64,000 nucleotides of DNA from Ornithorhynchus anatinus (GCF_004115215.2 NW_024396730.1:124001-188000), one strand, 5' to 3'. Positions 22,791 through 33,380 are shown, numbered from the stretch's first letter. Notes: generated from the letters alone by a model not told the origin. Numbers and translations are program-made.

Positions 22791-22930
22791 TGCATTTTGG
22801 TCTACATGGAGAGTCATCATGGAGGGTCAAACAGAAACCACCAGTCACTGGGAAGTGACATCACAGTGGAAGGAGCACATTGAGCATGCTCTGTCCTCTG
22901 TAGCCAGCCCCTGCCTCAGACTGGGGCTTT

Positions 22931-23040
22931 ACTGCCATCAGTCAATCACTGGTATTTATTGAGCCCTTTCTGTGTGCAGAGCACTGTATTTATGAGAGTA
23001 CCAGTACCATACAACAGAGCTGGTAGACACATATGGCTCT
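22931..23040 (-). repeat. L2 3' tail shared with unit B
   Basis: CAGTCAATCACTGGTATTTATTGAG followed by the inverse tail; paralogue at 55380-55475. Unit B then carries an extra repeat of about 115 bp that is missing here. Confidence 0.8.
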
Positions 23041-23254
23041 CAAGAAAACTGCCCCCACCGAACCCCCGCCATTCCCCCAACAGTGAGGACCCTGATTTGC
23101 CCAGCCCACTCTTTACTACTCTGAGAGAAGAGCCCAGATCTGAGGGATGAGAATCACCTGGACAGGGACATGAAGAGACACTGATGGAGAAAGCTGATTC
23201 CATCATGTACAACTAGCCATGAGGAGAGGGATAAGAGCAGTTCCTGAAGATGAG

Positions 23255-23400
23255 GATGAGAGAGGGGTTGACAGAGGAGGAGAAGGAGGAGGGGGAGGAC
23301 AAGGATGAGGAGAAGGAGAGAAGGAGGAAGAGAAGTACGAGTAGGGGGATGACGATGAAGAGGAGGAGGACGAGGACGAGGAAGAAGAGAGAGAGGCTGG
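23255..23400. repeat. Purine-rich GAG/GGA low-complexity tract
   Basis: About 145 bp almost entirely of A and G with GAGGA units. It is much shorter in unit B (55795-55835), so it has changed length since the duplication. The Ser-rich or Glu/Arg-rich frames over it are composition artefacts. Confidence 0.85.
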
Positions 23401-23454
23401 AGAAGAGCTGGCTTCGGCCAGGTTGGACAGGGCACGCTTATCTTCACTGCTATG

Positions 23455-23582
23455 TGCCCCAGGAAACTGACGCACCGAGACATTAAGTGACCTGCCCAGA
23501 ATTATGCAGCAGGCAAGTGGCAGAGTCAAGATTAGAACCCAGGTCCTCTGACTCCCAGCTCTGTGTTATTTCCACTAGGCAT
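23455..23582 (-). repeat. Mon-1 SINE, 5' part
   Basis: Inverse Mon-1 core and head only; paralogue at 55875-56000 in unit B. Confidence 0.75.
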
Positions 23583-23690
23583 GTTTCCAGGACTGATGGG
23601 ACATGGCCCCTACACCAGAGCCTCAGTTAGAACAGTGGGAGAAACATTTCTGCCCTGAAACCCCACTTTCTGAGACTGGGCTATGTCCTC

Positions 23691-23697
23691 ACTCACC
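23691..23697 (-). promoter_or_regulatory. Candidate splice donor 5' of V1R-1
   Basis: The minus strand reads GAGACAG then GTGAGTG. The corresponding position 5' of V1R-B (56108-56115) also reads as a strong donor. V1R genes commonly have non-coding 5' exons, so this may be the end of exon 1, about 6.3 kb from the V1R-1 start codon. Confidence 0.35.
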
Positions 23698-23934
23698 TGT
23701 CTCTTTCACTCGCACTGCAGTTCAATTCTGCCTTGTCAAGACTGAGGCCACCCCTTATCAGGCTCTTTTCCCATCTTTTCCCCTTCCCTAGAGGGAGATT
23801 AGTGATAGAATTAGAAGACATGATCTCTGTGAGAAGGAAAAGGGAACCATGAAACCAATCGACCTTATGGATAAAGATCAATTTCCCAAAATCGATCATT
23901 TTAGAGGCTGCTTTACAAAACGACCATTTCCTTT

Positions 23935-24545
23935 TTTTAATGGAATTTGTTAAGCGCTTACTTTGTGTCAAGCACTGTAGTAAGTGCTGGGATAGATATA
24001 AGCCAATCGGGTCCCACATGGGGCTCACAGTTTAAGTAGAAGAGAGAACACACATTAAATCCCCATTTAGCACATGAGGGAACTGAGGCAAAGAGAAGTG
24101 AAGTGACTTGCCCAAGGTCACCCAGCAGGTAAATATCAGATCTGGAATGAGAACACAAACCCTCTAACTCCTAGAGCCGAGTACTTTCCACTTCAGGGGT
24201 AGGGAGTTGGGCTGGGTCATGATGCTGGGGAAACAGACAGCTGCCCAAAGAGGTGATTTGCTTTGAGAATCATCATGGTGGGCCATAACCTGGTTGGAAG
24301 GAACAGGAAACAGGATGCAGGAGGTGTTCAAAGCGCTGGGGTAGATACACATTAATTAGATTGGACATGGTCCCTGTCCTGCATGGGCCTCACAGTATAC
24401 GTAGAAGGGAGGACAGGAGAACTGTGGCACAGAGAAATTAAGAAAGTTGCCCAAGATCACACAGCAAGCAATTGAAAAAGCTGGGATTAGAGTCCAAGTC
24501 CTCTGATTTCCAGGCCTGTGCTCTTTCCACAAGGCTATGTTTCTT
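23935..24545 (-). repeat. Two minus-strand Mon-1 copies with unique spacer
   Basis: 23935-24195 and 24328-24545 are minus-strand Mon-1. The spacer 24196-24327 is non-repetitive and matches 61640-61810 of unit B (shared words GATGCTGGGGA and ACCTGGTTGGAAGGAA). Confidence 0.82.
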
Positions 24546-24792
24546 CTCCAGCAAGTAGGAGCCCCCTCCCCCAGGCCTCTGCCAGATTATAGGGTCGCTG
24601 GGGGGGGTATGAGAAATCTACACACCAATCTTCCCCCCACATCTTCGCCTCCCTCTCCTAGACCAGGGTGATGAAAACCAGACATGCCAACAAGGGTAGA
24701 GGCAATGGCCCAACATTGGCTGTGCCTCTGCGGGAGCTGGGGCTGAGCGTGTCAGGCACGGCCCAGAGACACAGGCTTGGCAACTGGCACAC
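24546..24792. other. Unassigned unique sequence
   Basis: No repeat words and no recognised coding motif. Lies between unit 1 flank repeats and an L2. Confidence 0.4.
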
Positions 24793-25300
24793 CTTCCTCC
24801 CTCGCCTCACTACTCTCCTACTACAACCCAGCCCGCACACTTCACTCCTCTAGTTGCTAACATTCTCAATGGGCCTCAATATCATCTATCTCACCACTGA
24901 CCTCTAAGCCCATAACCTGTCTCTGGCCTGGAACACCCTCCCTCCTCATATCTGACAGATAATGTCTCTCCCCTCCTTCAAAGCTTTATTGAAGGCACAT
25001 CTCCTCCAAGAGGCCTTCCCTGACTAAACCCTTCTTTGCTCTTCTCTCATTCCCATGTGTGTCATCCTGACTTATTTCCTTTATTCATCCCCCTCCTCCA
25101 GGCCCACAGCACTTATGTATATACCTGCAATTTATTTATGTATATTAATATCTGTTCCCCTTCTAGACTGTAAGCCCACTGTGGTTAGGAAAAGTGTCTG
25201 TTTATTGCTATACCGTACTCTCCCAAGTGCTTAGTTCAGTGCCCTGCACACAGTAAGTACTCAATAAATGTGATTGAATGAATGAATGAATAAATGAAAA
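24793..25300 (+). repeat. L2 LINE 3' end
   Basis: Plus-strand ORF2 C-terminus (CCTCACTACTCTCCTACTAC onward, coding LTTLLLQPSPHTSLL), 3' UTR and tail ending in GAATGAATGAATGAATAAATG. Confidence 0.88.
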
Positions 25301-25844
25301 ATTCCTAATGCTTCCATGTGTCTCCAGGAGCGTCTCTCTGGGTCTAACAGGAGGAGGACTCTGAGATCATCTTGCCACAGCTCGGAGAGATGATGGGGAA
25401 GGAGAGAGCAGGCACGTTCAGGGATTTCCCCGATGGAGTGAAGTATCAGAGTGGATTAGTACTCAAATCATCCACTCATTCAAGCACGTGCTAATCTACC
25501 CCTGAGGGAGGGAAGGCATGAAAAAGCAGCTGATACATGCCACCTCTGCCCATTCCTGCCAGAGTCTGCCTGACTGCCCCTGCCCTTCCAGCCGGCAGGA
25601 GTCATGGAGATGGGTGAGTAGCCTCTCTATCACAGAATTTCTGAATTGTGAGTTGTTTTTGAATGGGGACTTTGGAGCTTAGGACTGGAGTAGCATAGTG
25701 GGAGCCTCAGTGCATAGTTCTGAACCAGACTTCTGACACTATTCTCACTTCTTCATTCCTCAAAACCTCTGGAGAAGGGGCCCCTCAGAATTAGATGGGA
25801 TAACCTGTCCGCAATGTCAGAAGGGTCAGATTTTTGGTTTACTT
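25301..25844. other. Unique stretch with candidate 5' exon of V1R-P
   Basis: Non-repetitive sequence. At 25606-25620 it contains GGAGATGGGTGAGTA, an exact 15-base match to the minus strand at 56108-56122 upstream of V1R-B, including the donor GT at 25614-25615. A pyrimidine run ending CCTTCCAG precedes it at about 25578-25591. It could be the end of a non-coding exon of the plus-strand V1R-P gene, 5.4 kb away; similarity outside the 15 bases is weak. Confidence 0.3.
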
Positions 25845-26430
25845 TTAAATGGTATTTGTTAAATGCTTACTATGTGCCAAGCACAGTTCTAACCATTGTG
25901 GTAGGACACAAATCTCTGTGCCTCATGGAACTTACAGTCTAACTATTAGGGAAGGGAATTTAGTCCTCATTTTATAGATGCGGTAACCGAGACCTCAAGG
26001 AAAAAGAAGAGCAAGGGCCTGGGAGTTAGAGGTTCTGGCTTCTAATCCAGTTCCTTCATTGTAATTTTATTTATTTATATTACTGTCTCTCTTCCCCTCT
26101 AGACCCTAAGCTCATTTTGGGCAGGGAATGTGTCTGTTATATTGTTATACTGTACTCTCCCAAGAGCTTAGTACAGTGCTCTGTACACAGTAAGTGCTCA
26201 ATAAACACGATTGACTGACTGTTGTGGGACTTTAGGCAAGTCACTTCACCTCTCTTGCTTCAGTTTCTTCATCTGAAAAATGGAGAGTCAAAACCTGTTC
26301 TTCCTCCCTCTTGAATGGTTTGACCCTTGTGGGACAGGGACTGTGCCAAATTTGATTAACTTTATCTACCAGAGTGCATAGAACAGTCCTTTGCAAATAG
26401 TAAGTGCATTACAAATGCCATAAACAAATA
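25845..26430. repeat. Mon-1 and L2 mosaic
   Basis: 25845-26004 is a minus-strand Mon-1 3' part. A plus-strand Mon-1 (26005-26056 and 26221-26430) is interrupted by a plus-strand L2 3' end at 26057-26220. Confidence 0.8.
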
Positions 26431-27535
26431 AGCTGACACCTGCAGCAGCTTCCTAGAAAAGGAGAATTGCAACCTCAGACGAGCCCTACTGGTAGGCATA
26501 AAAAGCAGTGTGTCCTAGTAGATAGAGCACAGGCCTAGTAGTCAGAAAGACCTGGGTTCTAATCCTGGCTCTGCCATGTGTCTGCTGGATGACCTTGAGC
26601 AAGGCACTTCACTTCTCTGTACCTCAGTTACCTCATCTGTAAAATGAGGATTAAGATTGTAAACCCATGTAGGACAGGGATTGTGTCCAAACAGATTTGC
26701 TTGGATCCACCTCAGTGGTTAAAACAGTGCCTGGCACGTAGCGAGCATTTAACAAATACCACAATATTACTATTATTGTTATCATTATTAGTAGTAAAAA
26801 GGACAGGGACAGTTGAATTGATCAATGAGGATTATAGAGTGAATCTCTGCTTGCAGAGCACTGGACTAAGCTCTTGGGAAAATGCTATAAAAGTAGAAAA
26901 CATGACCCTCAGGGAGCTTACAATATTATGTGGGAGATAGGTGCACATTAATAATAACAATAATAATGGTACTTGTTAAGCATTTACTATGTACCAAGCC
27001 CTGTTCTAAGTGCAGACTTAGATATGAGCTAATCATGGTGGACACAGTCCCTGACCCACATAGAGCTCATGGTCTCACAGTCCAACCTGATTATCTCATA
27101 TCTACCTCAGTGCTTAGAACAGTGCTTGACACCTAGTATGTGCTTGAAAAATGTCATCTATTATTAATCCAGATGAGGTAACCGAGGTTCAGAGAAATTA
27201 AAATACTTGTCCAAAGTCACACGAGAGGAGCCAGGAGCCGGGATTAGAACCCATGGTTTTTCTGATTCCCAGGCCCGTTACACTGCTTCTCACAACTTGT
27301 GCAGGTGGCTGAAAGACGAATGCTACAGTGATTCATAGGAGGCTGGCAGGGTCAAACGATGAATAAGGGGTACGTTCAGTCAGTATGGGTTTGAACTTTT
27401 CCTAAGATGAGGAAAAGATGATGCTGCTGACAATGAGATAAACATGTTTGAGGGAGCCTTCCTTGCCAACGTGGACTCTGATCCCCACATGAGACAGGGA
27501 CGCTTTTCCCTCTGGTCATCTCGTACCTACCACTG

Positions 27536-27809
27536 CATGGAGTGAAGTGCGTGGCTCAGTGGAAAGAGCACGGGCTTTGGAGTCAGAGGTAATGAGTTCG
27601 AATCCCAGCTCTGCCACTTGTCATCTGTGTGACTGTGGGCAAGTCACTTCACTTCTCTGTGCCTTAGTTACCTCATCTGTAAAATGGGGATGAAGACTGT
27701 GAGCCCTACATGGGACAACCTGATTCCCCTGTGTCTCCCCCAGCGCTTAGAACAGTGCTCTGCACATAGTAAGCGCTTAACAAATACCAACATTATTATT
27801 ATTATTATT
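27536..27809 (+). repeat. Mon-1 SINE private to the unit 1 tail
   Basis: Near-consensus Mon-1 inserted between CACTGC and TTAGTACAG. Both other tail copies (48060 and 63520 regions) read straight through this point without it. Confidence 0.9.
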
Positions 27810-28088
27810 ACTTAGTACAGTAATTGGCACATGGTGAGGACTTAACAAACACCACCATCACATTCAGCTTTCATACTGAGTCAGAGACAGCAGTGTGGCC
27901 TAGTGGAAAAGGCCAGGTGCGGGGTTCAGAGGACCAGAGTTCCAATCCAGGCTCTGCCACTTATCTGCTGTGTGACCTTGGGCAAGTCACTTCATTTCGC
28001 TGTGCCTCCATTACCTCATCGGTTAAATGGGGTAAGACTCTGAGGCCCATGTGGGACAGGGACTGTGTCCAACCTGATTAGCTTGTAT

Positions 28089-28690
28089 TCATTCAATAGT
28101 ATTTATTGAACGCTTACTATGTGCAAAGCACTGTACTTGTACTATGTGCAAAGCACTTGGAATGTACAATTCAGCAACAGATAGAGACAATCCCTGCCCA
28201 GTGACGGGTTCACAGTTTAAATGGGGGAGACAGACAGCAAAGCAAAATGGAGCAAAACAGAAACAAGACAACATCATCAAGATAAATAGAATCAAGGAGA
28301 TATATACCTTATTAACAAAATAAATAGGGTAATAAATAATATATACAAATGAGCACAGTGCTGAGGGGAGGGGAAGGGAGAAGAGCAGAGGGTTGTGGGG
28401 GAGGGGAGGGGAGGGGGAGCAGAGGGAAAGGAGAGCTCAGTCTGGGAAGGCCTCCTGGAGGAGGTGAGCTCTCAGTAGGGCTTTGAAGAGGGGAAGAGAG
28501 TTAGTTTGGTGGATGTGAGGAGGGAGGCCATTCCAGGTCAGTGGTAGGACATGGGCCAGGGGTCGACGGTGGGATAGGCATGAATGGGAGGACAGTGAGG
28601 AGGGGAGCGGCAGAGGAGCAGTGTGCATGAGGTGGGCAGTAGAAAGAGAGAAGGGAGGTGAGGTAGAAGGGGTCAAGGTGATGGAGAGCT
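28089..28690 (-). repeat. L2 LINE shared by two of three tails
   Basis: 3' tail at 28089, 5'-truncated at 28690, flanked by the 7-bp direct repeat CTTGTAT (28082-28088 and 28691-28697). It is present with the same left junction at 63817 but absent at 48340-48350, where the Mon-1 is uninterrupted. Confidence 0.92.
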
Positions 28691-28925
28691 CTTGTATCTA
28701 CCCCAGAGCTTGGTACAGTGGCTGGCTCCTTGAAAGTGCTTAACAAATGCCATTACAAAAGAGAAAAGGATGTTGGCTTCAACTTCAATGCAAGTAAAAT
28801 AGAGATCTTGTCCCTTCCTGGTAACGCCCCCCCAGTCATTCATTCATTCATTCATTCAATCATACAGAGCACTGTACTAGGCCCTTGGGAAAGTACAATA
28901 GAGCAATAAACAATAACATTCCCTT

Positions 28926-29217
28926 GCCCCAGTCAGGTAACTTCCCCTCCCATCCCCCATCCTCTTCCATTCCACTACCCCACCCTCTTTAAGCTTTCTT
29001 CCCCATTTCCCTCACTCTGTTATGCTTCTGAAAATGATTTCTCTATTTCCTTCCCTTCCCTGTGTCCCCACCCTTACTATGGCTGTGACTTCAGGCCTGG
29101 TGCACAGAAGGAGGCTATTGCTATAAAATCCAAACTGATGTACCGTAAAGGTGAAACCCGGTGTAAATTTAGCTATGGTGTCAGTTCTGTTCTTCATTCT
29201 AAATGTTGTTCATATAT
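28926..29217. other. Unassigned unique sequence
   Basis: C/T-rich at first, then mixed composition. No repeat words and no convincing frame. Confidence 0.4.
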
Positions 29218-29360
29218 TTTTTTTGGTAGTCTTTCTTAAGCACTACTATGTGTCAGACACTGTACCAAAGCTGGGGTAGATGTAAGCTAATCACGTTGGC
29301 CACAGTCCACTGTCCCACATGGGTGTGACAGTCTTAATCCCCACTTTACATATGAAGGAA
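29218..29360 (-). repeat. Mon-1 SINE fragment
   Basis: The 3' part of a diverged minus-strand Mon-1 (TTAAGCACTACTATGTG near 29236 and CTTAATCCCCACTTTACA near 29333). Confidence 0.75.
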
Positions 29361-29384
29361 TTGAAGAGAGAGAATGTCCAAATT

Positions 29385-29546
29385 AACACTCTCTCTCCCC
29401 TCTTCTTCACTCTTTCTCACCCTTGCTCTCTGTCTCTCTCTTCTCTCATTCTTTCTCATCCTTGCTTTCTTCCTCTCTCTCCCTTTCCTCCACTCTTTCT
29501 CACCCTTTTTTCTTTCTTTTTCTCCCCTTTCTCACTGTTTCTTGCC
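29385..29546. repeat. CT-rich low-complexity tract, left part
   Basis: About 160 bp of CTCT, TTCTC and CCTTGC words. It resumes beyond the LTR-like element at 30540, so both parts were probably one tract before that insertion. Confidence 0.75.
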
Positions 29547-29548
29547 CT

Positions 29549-30525
29549 TGTAATGAACCCCGACTGAGAACTTTGCCCTGCCTATCCTCCCCCAGGTTGC
29601 TAAAGTTTAACTTCACTAGATTTGTGCTCCTCTTGGATGAGATCCTTGGATGCACCTCACCCAGATTCTTGGTATGAGGTCCTTGGATGCCCCTCACCCA
29701 AATTTCTGATCCCCTGGGGCGAGATCCATAGATTCGCTTCCTCCCTACCTCTCCCCATCACACCCGGGCAGGCCTAATTAACCAGAAGCTCCTAGGAAAA
29801 CCAAAGCATATTTAGGTGCAGCAAATCTTTTTATTCCATACTTAACCTACTAAAAACAGTGGGTAGATGCAAACGTGCACACAGAAACAGACACAGAATA
29901 GTTACCCATCCAACTGGTTTTCCCCAAAGTCTTGCAGATATGGTCCTAGGTCGGAGAAGATCAAGGAGTCAGGCTGTCTGTAGCTCGTCGTCCTGATTGA
30001 AATCTTAGTTACTTTGGCCATGGCCGTAGTAAAAGCCTGAGTGCATGTCTTAGATGATTTCTTGCCTCAGCCACTCAGTAGATGTCTTGGCTTAGGCGGT
30101 TTTGCAGCCTCATGTGGGAGCAGTTTTTTCCCCTTTTAATCAGTGGTTTCGGGGTGGTTGCAGTGGGGGTTACTCAGGATTACCTGCTGTCTTCTGCTAC
30201 CCGGTAAACCAAGAGGGATGGCGACCCATCCCTCTTACCTCTTACCTCTGTGCTTACCTCTGCAGGCTTAATCCCATCAGGTGATCATCTCCTGCCCAGA
30301 AGAGCAATTTAGCTCCTCCTCAAACCCCTCTGCAAACAATTCCATTTCTCCTCAGCCATTCATGCCCTCCTCACATTTCTGAGCAAGGTAATTCAGTTTC
30401 TCCTTAGCAATTCAAATCTTTAAGATTTTCAATAAAATAATTCAGCCTCTCTTCCAATTCCTCCTTTGTCCTCATTGCTCACGGCGTCAAAGAATAGTCT
30501 TCTAGGAAATGGCTTTTGCATTACA
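29549..30525 (-). mobile_element. Solo LTR-like fossil
   Basis: A 977-bp non-SINE, non-LINE block bounded by TGTAATG and CATTACA (9-bp inverted ends if one counts CTTGTAATG/CATTACAAG). On the minus strand a GGAATAAAAAG polyadenylation-like signal lies near 29830, followed by a U5-like segment with two imperfect 40-bp repeats around GATCCTTGGATGCACCTCAC (29640-29700). It sits inside a CT-rich tract. I see no clear target duplicate. It does not match the 347-bp LTRs in the window. The LTR reading is inferred from termini and layout. Confidence 0.5.
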
Positions 30526-30539
30526 AGATGGAGTCACTC

Positions 30540-30990
30540 TTGCTCACCACAGCCCTTTCTCTTTTTCTCTCCCCTTCCTCATCCTTTCTTCCCTTGCTCT
30601 CTCCCCTTCCTTATTCTTTATCACCCTTGCTCTCTTTCTCTCTTCCTTTCCTCATTCTGGCCCTTGGTCTCTCTCACTCACTCTCTCTCTCTCCCTCTCT
30701 CTCCTTCCTCACGGTTTCTTGCACCTTCTCATTCTCTCACACCCCTTCCTCACTTTCACCCTTGCTCTCTCCCGCTCACTCTGCCTCCTTCCTCACTTTT
30801 TCTCTCCTTTGCTCTCTTTCTCTCTCTCTCCTTCTTCACTCTTTCTTCCTCTCTCTCTTCTTCCTCACTCTCACCTTTGCTCTTTCTCTCCCCTTCACTT
30901 TTTATTCCTCTTTCTCTCTATCCCCTTGCTCACCCTTTCTCTTTCTCACTCTCTTTCTCTGTCTCTCTCCCTGTCTTCCTCTCACGTTGC
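30540..30990. repeat. CT-rich low-complexity tract 5' of V1R-P
   Basis: About 450 bp of CTCT, TTCCTC and CCCTTGCTC words on the plus strand. The long Ser/Leu/Phe frames across it, in all three plus frames, are composition artefacts. Its right end forms a pyrimidine tract leading to CTCTGCAG at 30990-30997. Confidence 0.88.
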
Positions 30991-30995
30991 TCTGC

Positions 30996-30997
30996 AG
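30996..30997 (+). promoter_or_regulatory. Candidate splice acceptor of V1R-P
   Basis: AG of CTCTGCAG after a very long pyrimidine tract, 33 nt before the ATG at 31031. The same layout (pyrimidines, CAG, about 48 nt, ATG) is seen for V1R-B. Confidence 0.45.
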
Positions 30998-31030
30998 GTT
31001 TCTTCAAGGTCTAACTGGAAATTCACGAGG

Positions 31031-31953
31031 ATGAATGCCATAGAAATTGGGGGAGGGGGGGATTGTGATGCTATTGTCGATGAGCACTGGGATCTCAGGA
31101 AATGTATTTCTCCTCTGTATCCACCTGGCCTCCAGAAGCCCCTGGCTCAACTCCTCAGACTTGATCCTTGCCCACCTGGCATTGGCAAACACCACAATAT
31201 TTCTCACCAGGGGCATCCCGGACACATTTTCAGGTTGGGAATGGAGAATTTTCCTGGGCAATGTGGGGTGTAAAACCCTTTTGTACCTGTACCGAGTGGC
31301 CCGGGGCCTTACCATCTGCAGCTCCTGCCTCCTGAGCATCTTCCAGGCTGTCACCATCAGCCCCAGAACCCCCCGATGGGCCCGGATCAAGACCAGATTC
31401 CCCAACTCTGTCGTCCCCTTCTGCCTCCTGTCCTGGGTCCTCAATCTGCTGATTTACATTAGTGAGTCAATAGGACTGAGAGGAGCCAAGAACAGCAGCA
31501 CAGTTTCAATATCGCTGGATCTCAAATATTGCTCACTGGTCATTGGTGGCACAAAACCTGCCTTGGTCATCTCGGCCATGATCCTCCTTCAGGATCTGTT
31601 CTTCATTGGACTCATGAGTGTGGCCAGAGGCTACATGGTCTGGGTCCTGCACAGGCACCACCGGAAGGTCCAACACCTCCACACATCAGTACGGTCCCCC
31701 AGAATGATATCCGAGGTCAGGACGGCCAAAAGGGTCATGGCCTTGGTCACCCTCCTCATCCTCCACTATGGGTGACAGTTCATCATGCTGAGCATTTTAA
31801 TAAATGTGAAAGTCAACTTTTCTGGTGAATAGTCACCTGGTGTTGTCTTTCACATTCTCGGTCATCAGTCCCTTCCTAGTGATTTCCAGGGACAGGAGGA
31901 CGAGAAGTTTCTGGAAGACACAATCTCCAGTTTCCAACATGGGTCCCTCATAG
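31031..31953 (+). pseudogene. V1R-P, plus-strand V1R pseudogene
   Basis: The plus strand encodes nearly a whole V1R: SGNVFLLCIHLASRSPWL (TM1-loop), LAHLALANTTIFLTRGIP (TM2), VGCKTLLYLYRVARGLTIC (TM3), SLDLKYCS (loop 2), IGLMSVARGYMVWVLHRHHR (TM5), EVRTAKRVMALVTLL (TM6) and SPFLVISRDRR (TM7). The open part is 31047-31775. Three defects are visible: a frame change in the G-run at about 31050-31060 right after the ATG at 31031, an in-frame TGA at 31773-31775 in TM6, and another frame change near 31800-31822. The end is the TAG at 31951-31953 by alignment. It lies opposite in orientation to the other three receptors and is more diverged from them, so it is an older branch. Confidence 0.93.
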
Positions 31954-32171
31954 AATCCCCGGACAGATCCCTGTCTGCCCACCTCATTTCACCAGACTAG
32001 GGTGACCTGACATCTCAGACAGGGTGATACTGAACTGGTGATGAAGGGATCTTGTCCCTCATCTGCCAGGGCTCAGGCAGTTATGAGTGTGGCTGAGGCA
32101 ACTCCTGTAGCAGAGGAAGAGGCATCTGTCTTCCTGACAGGGCTTGAGGTGTCAGCCTGCCTCGACCCTTG
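31954..32171. other. Unassigned 3' flank of V1R-P
   Basis: Non-repetitive. No counterpart recognised in the 3' flanks of V1R-A and V1R-B. Confidence 0.4.
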
Positions 32172-32452
32172 GGAAGCAGCGTGGCCTAGTGGATAGAGAA
32201 CAGGCCTGGGAATCAGAAGAACCTGGTTTCTAATCTCAGCTCTGCCCTTTGTCTGCTGTGTGATCTTGGGCAAGTCACTTCACTCCTCTGTGCTTCAGTT
32301 ACCTCATCTGTAAATTGGAGATTAAAACTGTGAGCCCCATGTGGGACACGGACCATGTCCTACCTGATTAGCTTGTACGTACCTCAGCGCTTAAACAGTG
32401 CTTGAGACATAGGAAGGATTTAACAAATTCCATCATCATCACCCCAGTTCTG
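32172..32452 (+). repeat. Mon-1 SINE
   Basis: Head GGAAGCAGCGTGGCCTAGTGG at 32172, full core, 3' end near 32435 and an ATC-type tail. Confidence 0.9.
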
Positions 32453-32514
32453 TCTGTACTAGAATCTCCCCCTCCCCATCTTGGTAGAAGTAGATCTGGA
32501 CCTGCCTCGGGGGG

Positions 32515-32809
32515 GCTCCCTTTGCTCTACCTGCCTCCCTGCCCCCCAGCACTTGTGTATATATGTACATATTTATAATTATATTCATTTATATTAATGA
32601 TGTATATATATATCTATAATTCCATTTATTTATATTGATATTATTGATGCCTGTTTACTTGTTTGAATGTCTGTCTCCTCCCTTCTAGACTGTGAGCCCG
32701 TTGTGGGCAGGGATTGTTTCTATTTGTTGCTGAATTGTACTTTCCAAGCATTTAGTATAATGCTCTGCACACAGTAAGCGCTCAATAAATACGATCAAAT
32801 GAATGAATG
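32515..32809 (+). repeat. L2 3' UTR and tail
   Basis: Begins CTTTGCTCTACCTGCC, contains the TATATATAT-rich 3' UTR, the CTTCTAGACTGTGAGCCCG word and a CTCAATAAATACGATC tail with a short GAAT repeat. Confidence 0.88.
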
Positions 32810-32849
32810 ACAGAGACATCGGTTCTGTTCAGCAGAGTGACACTGAATA

Positions 32850-33380
32850 TCCATCAATCTATCAGTCGTATTTATTCAGCACTTACTCTGAGCACAGCAC
32901 TGTACTCAGCACTTGAGAGAGTACAATATAACAGAGTTGGTAGGCACGTTCCTGCCCACGATGATCTTACAGTCTAGAAAGGGGAGACAGACTTTAATAA
33001 ATCAATCAGTAGTGTTATTATTATCGTGCTTGTTAAGTGCTTACTATGTGCAAAGCACTCTTATAAGCACTGGGGTAGATACAAGTGAATCGGGTTGGAC
33101 ACAGTCCCTGACCCACATGGGACTAACAGTCTTAACCCCTACTTTACAGATGAAGTAAATGAGACCCAGAGAAGTTAAGTGACTTGCTCAAGGTCACACA
33201 GCAGATATAAGGTGGAGCTGGGATAAGAACCCAGGACCTTCTGACTCCCAGGCCCATGCTCTATCCACTAAGCCATGCTGCTTCTCTCACTGTATGCAGG
33301 GCACTGTATCAAGAACTTGGGAGAGTATGGTAGAACAGAGTTGGTAGATATGCTATCTGCCTACAACAGGCTTACAGCCT
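32850..33380 (-). repeat. L2 tail split by Mon-1
   Basis: Minus-strand L2 3' end at 32850-33012 and a second at 33286-33380, with a full minus-strand Mon-1 at 33013-33285 between them. Confidence 0.8.

Larger units (their letters stand above)
26431..28925. repeat. Unit 1 tail segment of the duplication
   Basis: About 2.5 kb that matches 46780-48530 and about 62155-64000. Constituents in order: short unique piece 26431-26500; Mon-1 (+) 26501-26795; old L2 tail (-) 26800-26945; Mon-1 (-) 26955-27295; unique 27296-27535; Mon-1 (+) 27536-27809; Mon-1 (+) 27893-28081 resumed at 28693-28760; L2 (-) 28089-28690; unique to about 28830; L2 tail (-) 28832-28925. Confidence 0.85.

Noticed and set aside
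23203-23529. Ser-rich and Glu/Arg-rich frames of 78-109 residues
   Set aside because: They fall on the GAGGA low-complexity tract and the Mon-1 next to it; the tract shortens in unit B.
25592-25613. A 22-nt microexon between CCTTCCAG and GTGAGTA
   Set aside because: The acceptor side has no conservation with the other units; only the donor side was kept, as a weak candidate.
30466-31034. Ser/Leu/Phe-rich frames of 172-254 residues in all three plus frames
   Set aside because: They arise from the CT-rich tract; all three frames are open at once, which is a composition effect. Only the V1R part is real.
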